From CAZBGQ01 sp964491515 (GTDB lineage: Bacteria > Patescibacteriota > Gracilibacteria > UBA1369 > UBA12473): a stretch of DNA of 64,000 nucleotides. The position numbers and the translations under genes were made by a program. Numbering within the stretch: position 1 is the first letter of the stretch; every line of letters begins with the position of its first letter. The notes beneath the pieces were generated by a model. It saw only the letters and a list, made by a program, of their open reading frames with translations, had not been told where the DNA came from and made no database searches. Location: contig CAZBGQ010000001.1 of the NCBI GenBank assembly GCA_964491515.1, forward strand, positions 1-64,000. The letters run 5' to 3'. Positions 41,479 to 49,357 of this stretch are shown here, in pieces.

Positions 41479-42522
41479 ATGCCCGCCTCCCTCCTCACAA
41501 ACCTGGTCAATATTGAATACCTGACCGGCTTCAAAAGTTCCAACGCGCTTTTACTAAATACCGGAAGAAAAAACTATCTATTCACCGATGGTCGATACCT
41601 AGAAAAGGCCCGAAAATTAGCTACGCTCAACCGAGCTCGACTCGGAGCTTTCGAGGTTGTGGATATGGGCCCAAATTTCAAGGAAACACTACAAAAACTT
41701 CTAAACAAGCACCGTCTCACCAGCCTAGAATTCGAGGGAAACCACGTGACAGTGAATCAACTCAAGCGATTCAAAACTATAACCAAGGGAGTAAAATGGA
41801 GAGATGGGGCACGAGACGTGTGGACTCAGCGCGCACAAAAAGATCACTCTGAAATACGGAAACTAAAGAAATCTCAAGACATTAATGAACAAATTTTTTA
41901 TGCAATAAAAAAAGAGCTAAAGACAGGAGTGACTGAACTGGAAATCAGCCATCTTGTGAAACAACTGTGCCCACGTTTTGGCGCAGACGACATTTCATTT
42001 GAACCTATTATCGCCTTTGGAAATCACTCCTCCATGCCGCACCACCAAAACACCACTCGAAAACTTAAGAAGGGCGACCCTGTCCTCATCGACATGGGCG
42101 TTAATTTTCAGGGCTATGCCTCAGACATGACTCGAATGGTGTTCACCAAGTCCCCCACTCCCGAACAAGAGAAAATATATAACCTCGTACTCGACGCACA
42201 GGAAGCCGCTATTCAAGTAATGAAACCACGTGTTAAAGCGTCCAAACCAGATCAAATCGCTCGAAAAAGACTGGGAGACCACGAAACCTACTTCACGCAT
42301 TCACTTGGCCACGGAATCGGCATGGAAGTCCACGAGCCACCCACCATTTCAACACGCAGCACTCACACTCTCAAAGCCGGCATGGTTGTCACCAGCGAAC
42401 CCGGCATCTATTTGCCTGGGAAATTCGGCGTCCGCATCGAGGACATGATACTCATCACACCCAGTGGGCACCGAAACCTCACCCAAGTTCCCAAAGCCAT
42501 AAATGATTGCATTTTAAGGTAA
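41479..42522 (+). CDS. pepP: Xaa-Pro aminopeptidase (M24 family)
   Basis: Cleaves the N-terminal residue before proline. The 347-residue protein has an N-terminal creatinase-like domain (about 1-120) and a pita-bread catalytic domain. All five dinuclear metal ligands are visible: IDMGVNF, YASDMTRM, HSLGHGIGMEVHE, TSEPGIY and VRIEDMI. It lies 3 bases after ruvA and probably shares its transcript. Prolidase is a close alternative within M24. Confidence 0.88.
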   Translation: MPASLLTNLVNIEYLTGFKSSNALLLNTGRKNYLFTDGRYLEKARKLATLNRARLGAFEVVDMGPNFKETLQKLLNKHRLTSLEFEGNHVTVNQLKRFKTITKGVKWRDGARDVWTQRAQKDHSEIRKLKKSQDINEQIFYAIKKELKTGVTELEISHLVKQLCPRFGADDISFEPIIAFGNHSSMPHHQNTTRKLKKGDPVLIDMGVNFQGYASDMTRMVFTKSPTPEQEKIYNLVLDAQEAAIQVMKPRVKASKPDQIARKRLGDHETYFTHSLGHGIGMEVHEPPTISTRSTHTLKAGMVVTSEPGIYLPGKFGVRIEDMILITPSGHRNLTQVPKAINDCILR

Positions 42523-42535
42523 AATTAAGTACAAT
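42507..42535 (+). promoter_or_regulatory. promoter of glmS
   Basis: TTGCAT (42507-42512) and TACAAT (42530-42535) are 17 bases apart. The -35 box lies in the last codons of pepP. The leader is about 20 bases, too short for a glmS ribozyme, and none was seen. Confidence 0.65.
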
Positions 42536-42561
42536 CACCCTCGTCCTCTAACGAATTAATT

Positions 42562-44352
42562 ATGTGTGGAATTTTCGGTTACTATGGTCCTCAAAACGAC
42601 GCCGCTCAAATGGCGCTCGAAGGACTCAAAAATCTAGAATACCGTGGATATGATTCATGGGGAATCGCATGTAAAATTGACAATCACTTAGAAGTTGAAA
42701 AGCATGTAGGGAAAATTTCAGATGCAAAAAACCTCAAACCAGAAATTGAACAAAATGCCAACCACCTAGCCATTGGACACTCACGATGGGCAACTCATGG
42801 AGGCGTCACACAAGAAAACGCACATCCACACCTAAGCCAAGGCAACAAAATTGCGATCGTACACAACGGCATCATCGAAAACTACGCCGAACTACGAGAA
42901 GAACTGAAAGGATTTGGCTACAAATTTAAATCTGAAACTGACACTGAAACGGTCGCTCATTTGATTGAATACTTCATGGAGCATGGCAATCACTCCTTCA
43001 GCGATGCTTTCACCATGACACTCAACCGCTTGGATGGTCGCTACGCTATTTTAGCCATTAATCGTGACGACAACACCCTTATTGCCGCCCGCAAAGGATC
43101 ACCACTCATTGTTGGTATTGGAGCACTAACCAACGAATACTTCATTGGCTCAGACGTCCCTGCCTTTCTTAAACACACCAATCGAGTCATGTACCTTGAT
43201 GACCATCAAATGATTATCATCAACGATGACGGCGCCCAGTTCACCGACACACGCACCAATGAACAAGTAGAACGACGTGTGATTCAACTAGATCTCACCG
43301 TTGAAAAAGCAGAAAAAGGTATCTACGAACACTTCATGCTCAAAGAAATCATGGAGCAAAAAGAAACACTCAGTCGTGCAATCAACCAAGATCCTGGACT
43401 CATCCAAAAAATGGCCGATGCTGTCAACAGTGCTTACGGAACCTTCATCATCGGATGTGGAACCGCTGGGAAAGTAGCCCAAACCGGAGACTATCTATTC
43501 TCACGCATTGCAAAAAAACACATCAATTTCACCTTTGGCTCAGAATTCGCCTATCACAAAGAATTCCTCACAGAAAAATCACTTCTCATCTGTATTTCAC
43601 AAAGCGGAGAAACAGCCGATACACTAGAAGCCATTGAAGTAGCCAAAGAAAAAGGAGTCAAAATAGCCAGCATCGTAAACGTAGAAAGCTCCACCATGGC
43701 CAGAGTTTCTGACATTGTACTACCGATCAAGGCTGGACCAGAAAAAGCAGTGGCCTCAACCAAAGCCACCACCTCACAATTAGCCATTTTAACACTTCTT
43801 GCCTACGCCACCGCCGGAAAACTCAATGAAGGAGAACAACTCCTCGTCGCCACAGCCGGAAAAATAAATGACATGCTGAATCCTCGATACGAAGAACACA
43901 TTCGTGCCCTCGCTGATAAGATCAGAGACGTAGAAAGCATGTACATTATCGGGCGTGGACTAAACTATCCAATCGCACTCGAAGCAGCCATCAAGCTTCA
44001 AGAAGTTTCCTACATTCACGCAGAAGGATTTGCAGGAGGAGAACTCAAACATGGCCCTATCGCCCTGATCACTGAAGGAACCCCTTGTATTACTATCGTC
44101 GCCAATGACGACACGCGCGCCGACATTCTATCCAATGCCATGGAAATCAAAGCCCGCGGCGGATACATCATCGGTGTTTCCCCTGAAAACTCAGAAATTT
44201 TCGACTACTGGATTCGTGTCCCAGACGCTGGCGATGCATCCCCTATTGTGAACATCATTCCGATTCAAATTTTGGCCTACCATTTAGGAGTAGTGCGCCA
44301 AAACAATCCAGACATGCCCCGAAATCTAGCCAAAAGTGTGACAGTTAAGTAA
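42562..44352 (+). CDS. glmS: glutamine-fructose-6-phosphate aminotransferase
   Basis: Makes glucosamine 6-phosphate, the first step to UDP-GlcNAc for the cell wall. The 596-residue protein begins MCGIFGYYG with Cys as residue 2, the nucleophile of the glutaminase domain after Met removal. GHSRWATHGG and NGIIENYAELRE follow in the glutaminase half. The isomerase half has two SIS domains (GCGTAGKVAQ, CISQSGETADTLEA, GRGLNYPIALE, and ELKHGPIALI). The C-terminus KSVTVK matches the family end DNPRNLAKSVTVE. Length and motif order are normal. Confidence 0.96.
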   Translation: MCGIFGYYGPQNDAAQMALEGLKNLEYRGYDSWGIACKIDNHLEVEKHVGKISDAKNLKPEIEQNANHLAIGHSRWATHGGVTQENAHPHLSQGNKIAIVHNGIIENYAELREELKGFGYKFKSETDTETVAHLIEYFMEHGNHSFSDAFTMTLNRLDGRYAILAINRDDNTLIAARKGSPLIVGIGALTNEYFIGSDVPAFLKHTNRVMYLDDHQMIIINDDGAQFTDTRTNEQVERRVIQLDLTVEKAEKGIYEHFMLKEIMEQKETLSRAINQDPGLIQKMADAVNSAYGTFIIGCGTAGKVAQTGDYLFSRIAKKHINFTFGSEFAYHKEFLTEKSLLICISQSGETADTLEAIEVAKEKGVKIASIVNVESSTMARVSDIVLPIKAGPEKAVASTKATTSQLAILTLLAYATAGKLNEGEQLLVATAGKINDMLNPRYEEHIRALADKIRDVESMYIIGRGLNYPIALEAAIKLQEVSYIHAEGFAGGELKHGPIALITEGTPCITIVANDDTRADILSNAMEIKARGGYIIGVSPENSEIFDYWIRVPDAGDASPIVNIIPIQILAYHLGVVRQNNPDMPRNLAKSVTVK

Positions 44353-44422
44353 TTCATTTATGCATTTTCTCATAGAAAGAAGAACCCTTCAAATCTATTC
44401 GAAAACACACAAATGAATAAGG

Positions 44423-44451
44423 TTTAAAACACACACAAATTGTGGTATAAT
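44423..44451 (+). promoter_or_regulatory. promoter giving a leaderless pyk mRNA
   Basis: TTTAAA (44423-44428) and consensus TATAAT (44446-44451) are 17 bases apart. Only 7 bases separate the -10 box from the pyk ATG at 44459, so transcription should start at or beside the start codon. Confidence 0.75.
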
Positions 44452-44458
44452 ATACCCG

Positions 44459-45880
44459 ATGAAAAAAAATACAAAAATTGTATGTACTCTCGGCCCCGCA
44501 TCTGATGATGTGACCGTTCTTGAACGAATGATGTGCGCCGGAATGAATGTCGTACGGCTAAATTTTTCGCATGGCACGCACGATCACATGAAAGCCCTCA
44601 TCCGAAACATACGAAAAGCCAGTGACCACTGCAAAAAACCGGTGGCGCTACTTCAGGATCTTCAGGGACCAAAAATAAGAGTAGGAGACCTACCAGGAGA
44701 AGGCATAGAAATCAAAAAAGGAAGCACCATCATTCTCTCAACCCGAGATAAAACTTTCAAAAAAGGACCCCCATCAATCTTTCCAGTTCAATACAAACAT
44801 CTCCATAAAGACGTCAAAAAAAACGACCTCATTCTGCTGGACGACGGATACATGGAACTCAAGGTTGAACGAGTAAAGAGTGAACACATTTTTTGTACAG
44901 TAAGAGTAGGAGGTACACTCAAAAGCCACAAAGGAATCAACTGCCCCACCGCTACCATCAGTGCTCAAACCATCACCTCAAAAGATAAAAAGGACCTCGC
45001 ATTTGGACTCAAACAAAACATCGACTACGTGGCATTATCGTTTGTGAAATCTGCTCAAGATATCTTGGACCTCCGAGCACTCCTAAAAAAAGCAGGGAAA
45101 TCTCACGTAAAAATCATCGCAAAAATCGAACGTCACGAAGCAGTCGAAAACCTTGAATCCATTGCAGCCGCCACCGACGCCCTCATGGTCGCCCGCGGAG
45201 ACTTGGGCATAGAAATTCCGGCTGAACAGGTTCCAATCGTACAAAAAGAAATTCTTCATTGGGGACTTCTCTATGGAAAACCGGTGATCATCGCCACTCA
45301 AGTCTTGGAATCCATGATCCACAACCCTCGAGCTACCCGCGCCGAAGTCAGCGATGCTGCCACTGCCGTATTTGAACACGCTGACGCCATCATGCTCTCC
45401 GCCGAAACCTCAGTAGGAAAATACCCGGTAAAAGCTGTTCGAACCTTAGCCAAGGTAGCCCACGCCACCGAAAAAGAAATCAAGAAGAAGGAATTCCTTC
45501 TTCACAATCACCTATTTAAAGAGGACATGCCCATCACCGACGCAACCTGCTACAACGCCGCTGTTTTAGCCCAACAAATCGAGGCCAACGTCATCGTCGT
45601 ACTCACCAAAACCGGCTACACCGCGCAACAAATCATGAAACACCGAACCAACACCCCCGTCATCGCCATCACTCATGATCCACGAGTTGCCCGTCAACTT
45701 CAATTGGTGTGGGGCCTCAACATCATCCTCCTCACAAAAAAGACCCTTGGGACAGAATCAGACGCACCCAAAAAAGTTCAACAACTACTCACAAAAAACC
45801 AACTCTGCAAATCTGGCCACGAACTTGTGATCGTAAACGCCGGAAAACGAAATAATTTTATCTCCACCGTTGTACTTTAA
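44459..45880 (+). CDS. pyk: pyruvate kinase
   Basis: Last step of glycolysis: PEP plus ADP to pyruvate plus ATP. The 473-residue protein has TKIVCTLGPASDD and RLNFSHGTHDH at the N-terminus. The K-ligand and active-site loop is KIERHEAVENL, the catalytic signature MVARGDLGIEIP, and the ATQVLESMIHNPRATRAEVSD stretch is intact. The C-terminal allosteric-type domain is complete, with no extra PEP-utilisers domain. With gpmI in the same window it covers lower glycolysis. Its promoter suggests a leaderless transcript. Confidence 0.96.
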   Translation: MKKNTKIVCTLGPASDDVTVLERMMCAGMNVVRLNFSHGTHDHMKALIRNIRKASDHCKKPVALLQDLQGPKIRVGDLPGEGIEIKKGSTIILSTRDKTFKKGPPSIFPVQYKHLHKDVKKNDLILLDDGYMELKVERVKSEHIFCTVRVGGTLKSHKGINCPTATISAQTITSKDKKDLAFGLKQNIDYVALSFVKSAQDILDLRALLKKAGKSHVKIIAKIERHEAVENLESIAAATDALMVARGDLGIEIPAEQVPIVQKEILHWGLLYGKPVIIATQVLESMIHNPRATRAEVSDAATAVFEHADAIMLSAETSVGKYPVKAVRTLAKVAHATEKEIKKKEFLLHNHLFKEDMPITDATCYNAAVLAQQIEANVIVVLTKTGYTAQQIMKHRTNTPVIAITHDPRVARQLQLVWGLNIILLTKKTLGTESDAPKKVQQLLTKNQLCKSGHELVIVNAGKRNNFISTVVL

Positions 45881-45881
45881 A

Positions 45882-46265
45882 ATGGAATCAAATAACGAAA
45901 GTAATTCATCAAGAATTGAAGAAAAATTAGAGGATGTCATTAACCTTTCAACTGAAGGACCAGGAAATCATAATTTTTTGTGCATAAAAACAAATCAGAT
46001 AACTCAAAAAATGATGGATATCTTGAGGGATAATGGATATCAAATAATCATTTTCAATGATGTCGAGAATCAAGAGAGGAGAAGAGAACTAAGTAGTCTA
46101 CTAAATAGAGCACAAGCTTATATGTACAAGTGGGCAATGCCACAAGGGATGCCACAAGGGAAAATCGCCATAGTAATCAAAGATAAAGCCTGGGGGAAAA
46201 TTCTTAATGACGAAGATCTTCACCATTGCTACATGACTGGAACAGACTATGGAATAATTATTTAA
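45882..46265 (+). CDS. hypothetical protein, 127 residues
   Basis: Unrecognised soluble protein. The ATG at 45882 (MESNNESNSSRIEE) directly follows the pyk stop and is chosen over an ATG 12 bases earlier that overlaps pyk. The N-terminal 25 residues are polar. The rest alternates helices and strands (NGYQIIIFNDVEN, GKIAIVIKDKAW), consistent with a small alpha/beta domain. A short MPQG duplication occurs near residue 90. It opens a patch of small, AT-rich unknown genes unlike the dense operons on both sides. Confidence 0.5.
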   Translation: MESNNESNSSRIEEKLEDVINLSTEGPGNHNFLCIKTNQITQKMMDILRDNGYQIIIFNDVENQERRRELSSLLNRAQAYMYKWAMPQGMPQGKIAIVIKDKAWGKILNDEDLHHCYMTGTDYGIII

Positions 46266-46488
46266 TCTGCTAATCAGCTCTCGATCAACTTTACCTACGG
46301 GTTCTAGGTCTCTAGAAGAAGCCAATTCAGGAATTTCCGAAGTACGCCCCTCCCTTTTTTTCTCAACAAAACTCAAATAGCACCCACTCAGCCAAGTTGC
46401 CTTCCTCTCTTCATCGGTGATAAGATTATATCGTTTTATTCGTAGACAGCTTCCCCCAAACCTCAAACATTAGGCAACATCAACAACC

Positions 46489-46896
46489 ATGAAGTTTACA
46501 AAAAAATTGAGCATATTGGTTTTTATCGCATTCTTGCTAACACTAAGTGGCTGTATAAAAACTAACCATTCAGAAAAAGCAGACACATTTAGCAGGCATC
46601 AGCTTGAACTAACAACAACCTACCCTGTAGATGAAGGTAAGTACTCTTTAGCCTTTGAAATAACTGGAGTCACAGATAAAGTGCATTTTATTAAGTTATA
46701 TGACTATGACATTACAACACTGATTGGCTCAACTGCAGATTATAAGAAACCTATTTACTCTTTTATAATAGACGAAAGATGGGATGAAAATGAGCATCCG
46801 ACAAGAGGGGCGGTAGATGCATTCTGGGAAAAAGAAAAAAACGAAATAATTGTTCTCTTTCACAATGGAGAAAAAGAAATATTTAGTTATGAGTAA
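46489..46896 (+). CDS. small hypothetical lipoprotein
   Basis: A 135-residue exported lipoprotein: Lys-rich start (MKFTKKL), hydrophobic segment, and lipobox LSGC (Cys near residue 22). The mature 113 residues contain alternating strands (YSLAFEITGVTDKVHFIKLY, VDAFWEKEKNEIIVLFHNG) and no known motif. Spacing of more than 200 bases on the left and 120 on the right suggests its own transcript. Confidence 0.55.
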   Translation: MKFTKKLSILVFIAFLLTLSGCIKTNHSEKADTFSRHQLELTTTYPVDEGKYSLAFEITGVTDKVHFIKLYDYDITTLIGSTADYKKPIYSFIIDERWDENEHPTRGAVDAFWEKEKNEIIVLFHNGEKEIFSYE

Positions 46897-47019
46897 GTTG
46901 CCCTTCCCCAACTTCATATATGCAATAACCATTGCACGCCATGCACGAATAGGGGTAAATGGAAATTGGGACGGCTTTCCACCATTGACAAAACTTCAAA
47001 ATAAAACAACAATATCCCC

Positions 47020-47406
47020 ATGAAGAAACCCACTCTACGCTTGGTTATCGCTGACGGAGACTTAGTTAGATACGATCTAGATGCATTCGACCAAACATCA
47101 CTTAATCATCCCAAACTAAGTTCTCTACCTACAGATATAAGTAATGCTATAAGAGAAACTTTTGCAAGAATTAGAGGTATAGGCCCCGATGAGATCCCCA
47201 AAGATAGATTTGACTTAAGCATAGATGAAATCGAAAAGCTTTATCTTGCTATTTCAAAAGTAATTTTTGAAAAAATAACAGAAATATCAAGCGAACCAAA
47301 AAATGAAGAGGGTAGCCCCGATCGTGAAATGGAGGCTCTTCGTAAATACAGAAATTTGATCTTTGAATGGTTCAGGAAAGAATGGGGGATTTTTGAAGAA
47401 GAATAA
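47020..47406 (+). CDS. hypothetical protein, 128 residues
   Basis: Unrecognised. The N-terminus (TLRLVIADGDLVRYDLDAF) looks like a beta strand pair; the rest is helical and acidic, ending in EWFRKEWGIFEEE. Not exported. It belongs to the patch of small unknown genes between pyk and ruvC. Confidence 0.45.
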   Translation: MKKPTLRLVIADGDLVRYDLDAFDQTSLNHPKLSSLPTDISNAIRETFARIRGIGPDEIPKDRFDLSIDEIEKLYLAISKVIFEKITEISSEPKNEEGSPDREMEALRKYRNLIFEWFRKEWGIFEEE

Positions 47407-47480
47407 GAAAGAAGGCACTCACAAAATGACAGCTACCAACAAGGCATTTGCGTAAGGTCATTTCATATACACAGCGAGCA

Positions 47481-47510
47481 TTGTCAAAAAAAATAAAAAT
47501 ATGCTATAAA
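47481..47510 (+). promoter_or_regulatory. promoter before the 72-residue gene
   Basis: TTGTCA (47481-47486) and TATAAA (47505-47510) are 18 bases apart, with the ATG 23 bases downstream. Confidence 0.6.
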
Positions 47511-47533
47511 AGCAGGACTTAACAAAAAAATAT

Positions 47534-47752
47534 ATGCTCCCCAATGAAGCCGCACCGGATAACACTCTTACACCAGAAGAAATTGCGCTACAAGAAGAAG
47601 GTTGGAAATTATCTGTATGCAAGTTTTCATTCCCGGATCTAGATGTAGGAATACAAGAAAAAAGACTTAAAGCTGATGATCCTAGCAAAAGATTTAGAGT
47701 ATTCCAAAATCCTTATAGGGACAGGGTTTGGTCTATCGTTGATCCATTATAA
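47534..47752 (+). CDS. small hypothetical protein, 72 residues
   Basis: Unrecognised. The protein is acidic at the N-terminus (NTLTPEEIALQEEGW) and has a compact C-terminal part (FRVFQNPYRDRVWSIVDPL) rich in aromatic residues. A well-formed promoter lies upstream, which supports expression. Confidence 0.45.
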   Translation: MLPNEAAPDNTLTPEEIALQEEGWKLSVCKFSFPDLDVGIQEKRLKADDPSKRFRVFQNPYRDRVWSIVDPL

Positions 47753-47848
47753 TTTTATCAATTCCAAGAAATTACAGTTAAGAAGAGTAGGAAAAATTCC
47801 TATTCTAAATTAGAATTACCTCACACTCACTCCCCTAATCAAGAAAGC

Positions 47849-48688
47849 ATGAATTTAAAGAAGAAATTCAAATACCTACTTCCCGTCCCAGTCAAGAAAG
47901 CACTAAAATACGTGCTCTACTCTTTTCAAGACATAACGAGTTCAATCAAAGGCACTCGCCCCAAAGGATATCCACCCAAACGACTTAACTTTGTCGGAAG
48001 CAATGAGTTCAAAAAAGTAGGCGATGAATTCAAAGACTACTTCATAAGACTAGGAAGACTTAAGCCAAGTGACTCCGTACTCGATATTGGATCTGGTATT
48101 GGCCGCATGGCACTCCCCCTCACCAATTATTTAACTGATGGGGATTATCACGGATTCGACATTGATAAACGAGGCGTCCAATGGTGCCAAAAGAATATTT
48201 CACCTAGATTCCCCAATTTCCACTTTAAATACGTGGATATTTTCAATAAATACTACAACAAAAAAGGCCAGGTTCAGGCCCATGAATTCGTCTTTCCTTA
48301 CGAGGACAATCAATTCGACTTCATATTCGCAACTTCCGTATTCACACACATGCTCCCCTCTCAAATATCTCAATACCTTGCCGAAATAAAACGAGTTCTA
48401 AAACCAGGAGGTACCAGCTTCCTAACCTGGTTTTCCATTGATGACGAAGCTCAAGGAAACATCAACGATCACACATCCAGATGCAACTTGAAATACACAT
48501 TCGAAAGTTATGGATTCTATTCCCATAAAAATGTCCCAGAAGCAGAAATTGGCTACAAAGAAGCATGGATTATAGATCAAATGAAAAACGTACACTGTCA
48601 TGAAAATCTAAAAATTCATCACGGCAGTTGGGCCAATCGGAAAGAGAGCCTCTCCTATCAGGATATTGTTGTTAGTAAAAGTACATAA
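47849..48688 (+). CDS. class I SAM-dependent methyltransferase
   Basis: A 279-residue protein with a Rossmann methyltransferase domain from about residue 60. Motif I is SVLDIGSGIGRMALPL, motif II ends in GFDIDKRGVQW, and motif IV is FDFIFATSVFTHMLP. The post-motif KRVLKPGGTSFLTWF is typical of small-molecule or lipid/glycan methyltransferases (Methyltransf_11/25). The basic N-terminal 35 residues (LKKKFKYLLPVPVKKALKYVL) resemble a membrane-associating helix. Substrate unknown. Its stop codon touches RNA element copy 2, which lies downstream on the opposite strand. Confidence 0.8.
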   Translation: MNLKKKFKYLLPVPVKKALKYVLYSFQDITSSIKGTRPKGYPPKRLNFVGSNEFKKVGDEFKDYFIRLGRLKPSDSVLDIGSGIGRMALPLTNYLTDGDYHGFDIDKRGVQWCQKNISPRFPNFHFKYVDIFNKYYNKKGQVQAHEFVFPYEDNQFDFIFATSVFTHMLPSQISQYLAEIKRVLKPGGTSFLTWFSIDDEAQGNINDHTSRCNLKYTFESYGFYSHKNVPEAEIGYKEAWIIDQMKNVHCHENLKIHHGSWANRKESLSYQDIVVSKST

Positions 48689-48791
48689 TTTGTGGATTTA
48701 CTTCATTCACTGGAAAGAACCTCTTCGGATACATGATCCTCAGAGAACCCTTCTCCCTTTCGGGTGACGTTCATTCAGCAAACCCACAAAT
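48688..48791 (-). ncRNA. unrecognised structured RNA element, copy 2
   Basis: Same architecture as the element at 24386-24491, on the minus strand. The outer stem is ATTTGTGG/CCACAAAT (48784-48791 with 48688-48695), extendable by a G-U pair. Hairpin 1 is CCC, loop GAAA, GGG (48755-48764), and hairpin 2 spans 48713-48753. The hairpin 2 segment from GTTCTCT to CTTTCC is identical to copy 1 except for one base in an internal mismatch; elsewhere differences in stems are compensated or give G-U. Further out, AGTAC and GTACT (about 48681-48685 and 48795-48799 on +) could extend the stem. It fills the gap between the methyltransferase and ruvC genes. Confidence 0.65.
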
Positions 48792-48856
48792 CACGTACTT
48801 CCCCTAGAATAGAAAATCTTGAAAACCATATCTGCATTATTTCTTTTTCTATGTGA

Positions 48857-48862
48857 TACAAT
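48857..48862 (+). promoter_or_regulatory. -10 box directly before ruvC
   Basis: TACAAT ends 6 bases before the ruvC ATG, again implying a leaderless transcript. A matching -35 box at 17 bases is not clear. Confidence 0.45.
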
Positions 48863-48868
48863 TCCCAC

Positions 48869-49357
48869 ATGCGTATTCTTGGAATTGACCCTGGTACAGC
48901 CACTGTTGGATTCGGCATCATTGAGATGACCGGGCGTAACTATAAAGTTCTGGATTTTGGACATATTTCAACAGAAAAAACATTATCCGCCCCTGCGAGA
49001 CTCAATGAAATAGCCAACGATCTTGAAGGTCTTTGCAAACAATGGGAACCTGACATATGTGCGGTTGAGGAACTTTTCTTCAGCAAAAATGTCACCACTG
49101 CGCTCAAAGTGTCTGAAGCGCGCGGAGTGATCTTGCAAACCTTAAACCGAAGAGGGTATCCTATTCACGAATACAATCCAATGCAAATAAAATTAGCCAT
49201 TACAGGAGATGGTAGAGCCGTCAAGAAACAAGTGCAAAAAATGGTGGCAATTCTCTTGAAACTTGAATCCGTGCCCAAACCAGATGATGCCGCAGATGCA
49301 CTCGCCGTTGCCCTATGCTTCGCCCACACACCCCTTCACCACCCCACCTACAAATGA
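48869..49357 (+). CDS. ruvC: Holliday junction resolvase RuvC
   Basis: Cuts Holliday junctions symmetrically. The 162-residue protein has RNase H-fold catalytic acids in GIDPGTATVG (Asp 6), AVEELFFSKN (Glu near 66) and PDDAADALAVAL (two Asp near 140). The start ATG gives the exact family N-terminus (MRILGIDPG). Its TGA stop overlaps the ATG of the TPR gene (ATGA). Confidence 0.95.
   Translation: MRILGIDPGTATVGFGIIEMTGRNYKVLDFGHISTEKTLSAPARLNEIANDLEGLCKQWEPDICAVEELFFSKNVTTALKVSEARGVILQTLNRRGYPIHEYNPMQIKLAITGDGRAVKKQVQKMVAILLKLESVPKPDDAADALAVALCFAHTPLHHPTYK

Noticed and set aside
42536..42561. glmS ribozyme before glmS
   Set aside because: Only about 26 bases lie between the promoter and the ATG, far too short for the ribozyme.
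46101..46466. 121-codon minus-strand ORF opposite the 127-residue gene
   Set aside because: Composition is erratic, it overlaps a more plausible plus-strand gene over half its length, and no family pattern is visible; could be decayed sequence but cannot be supported.
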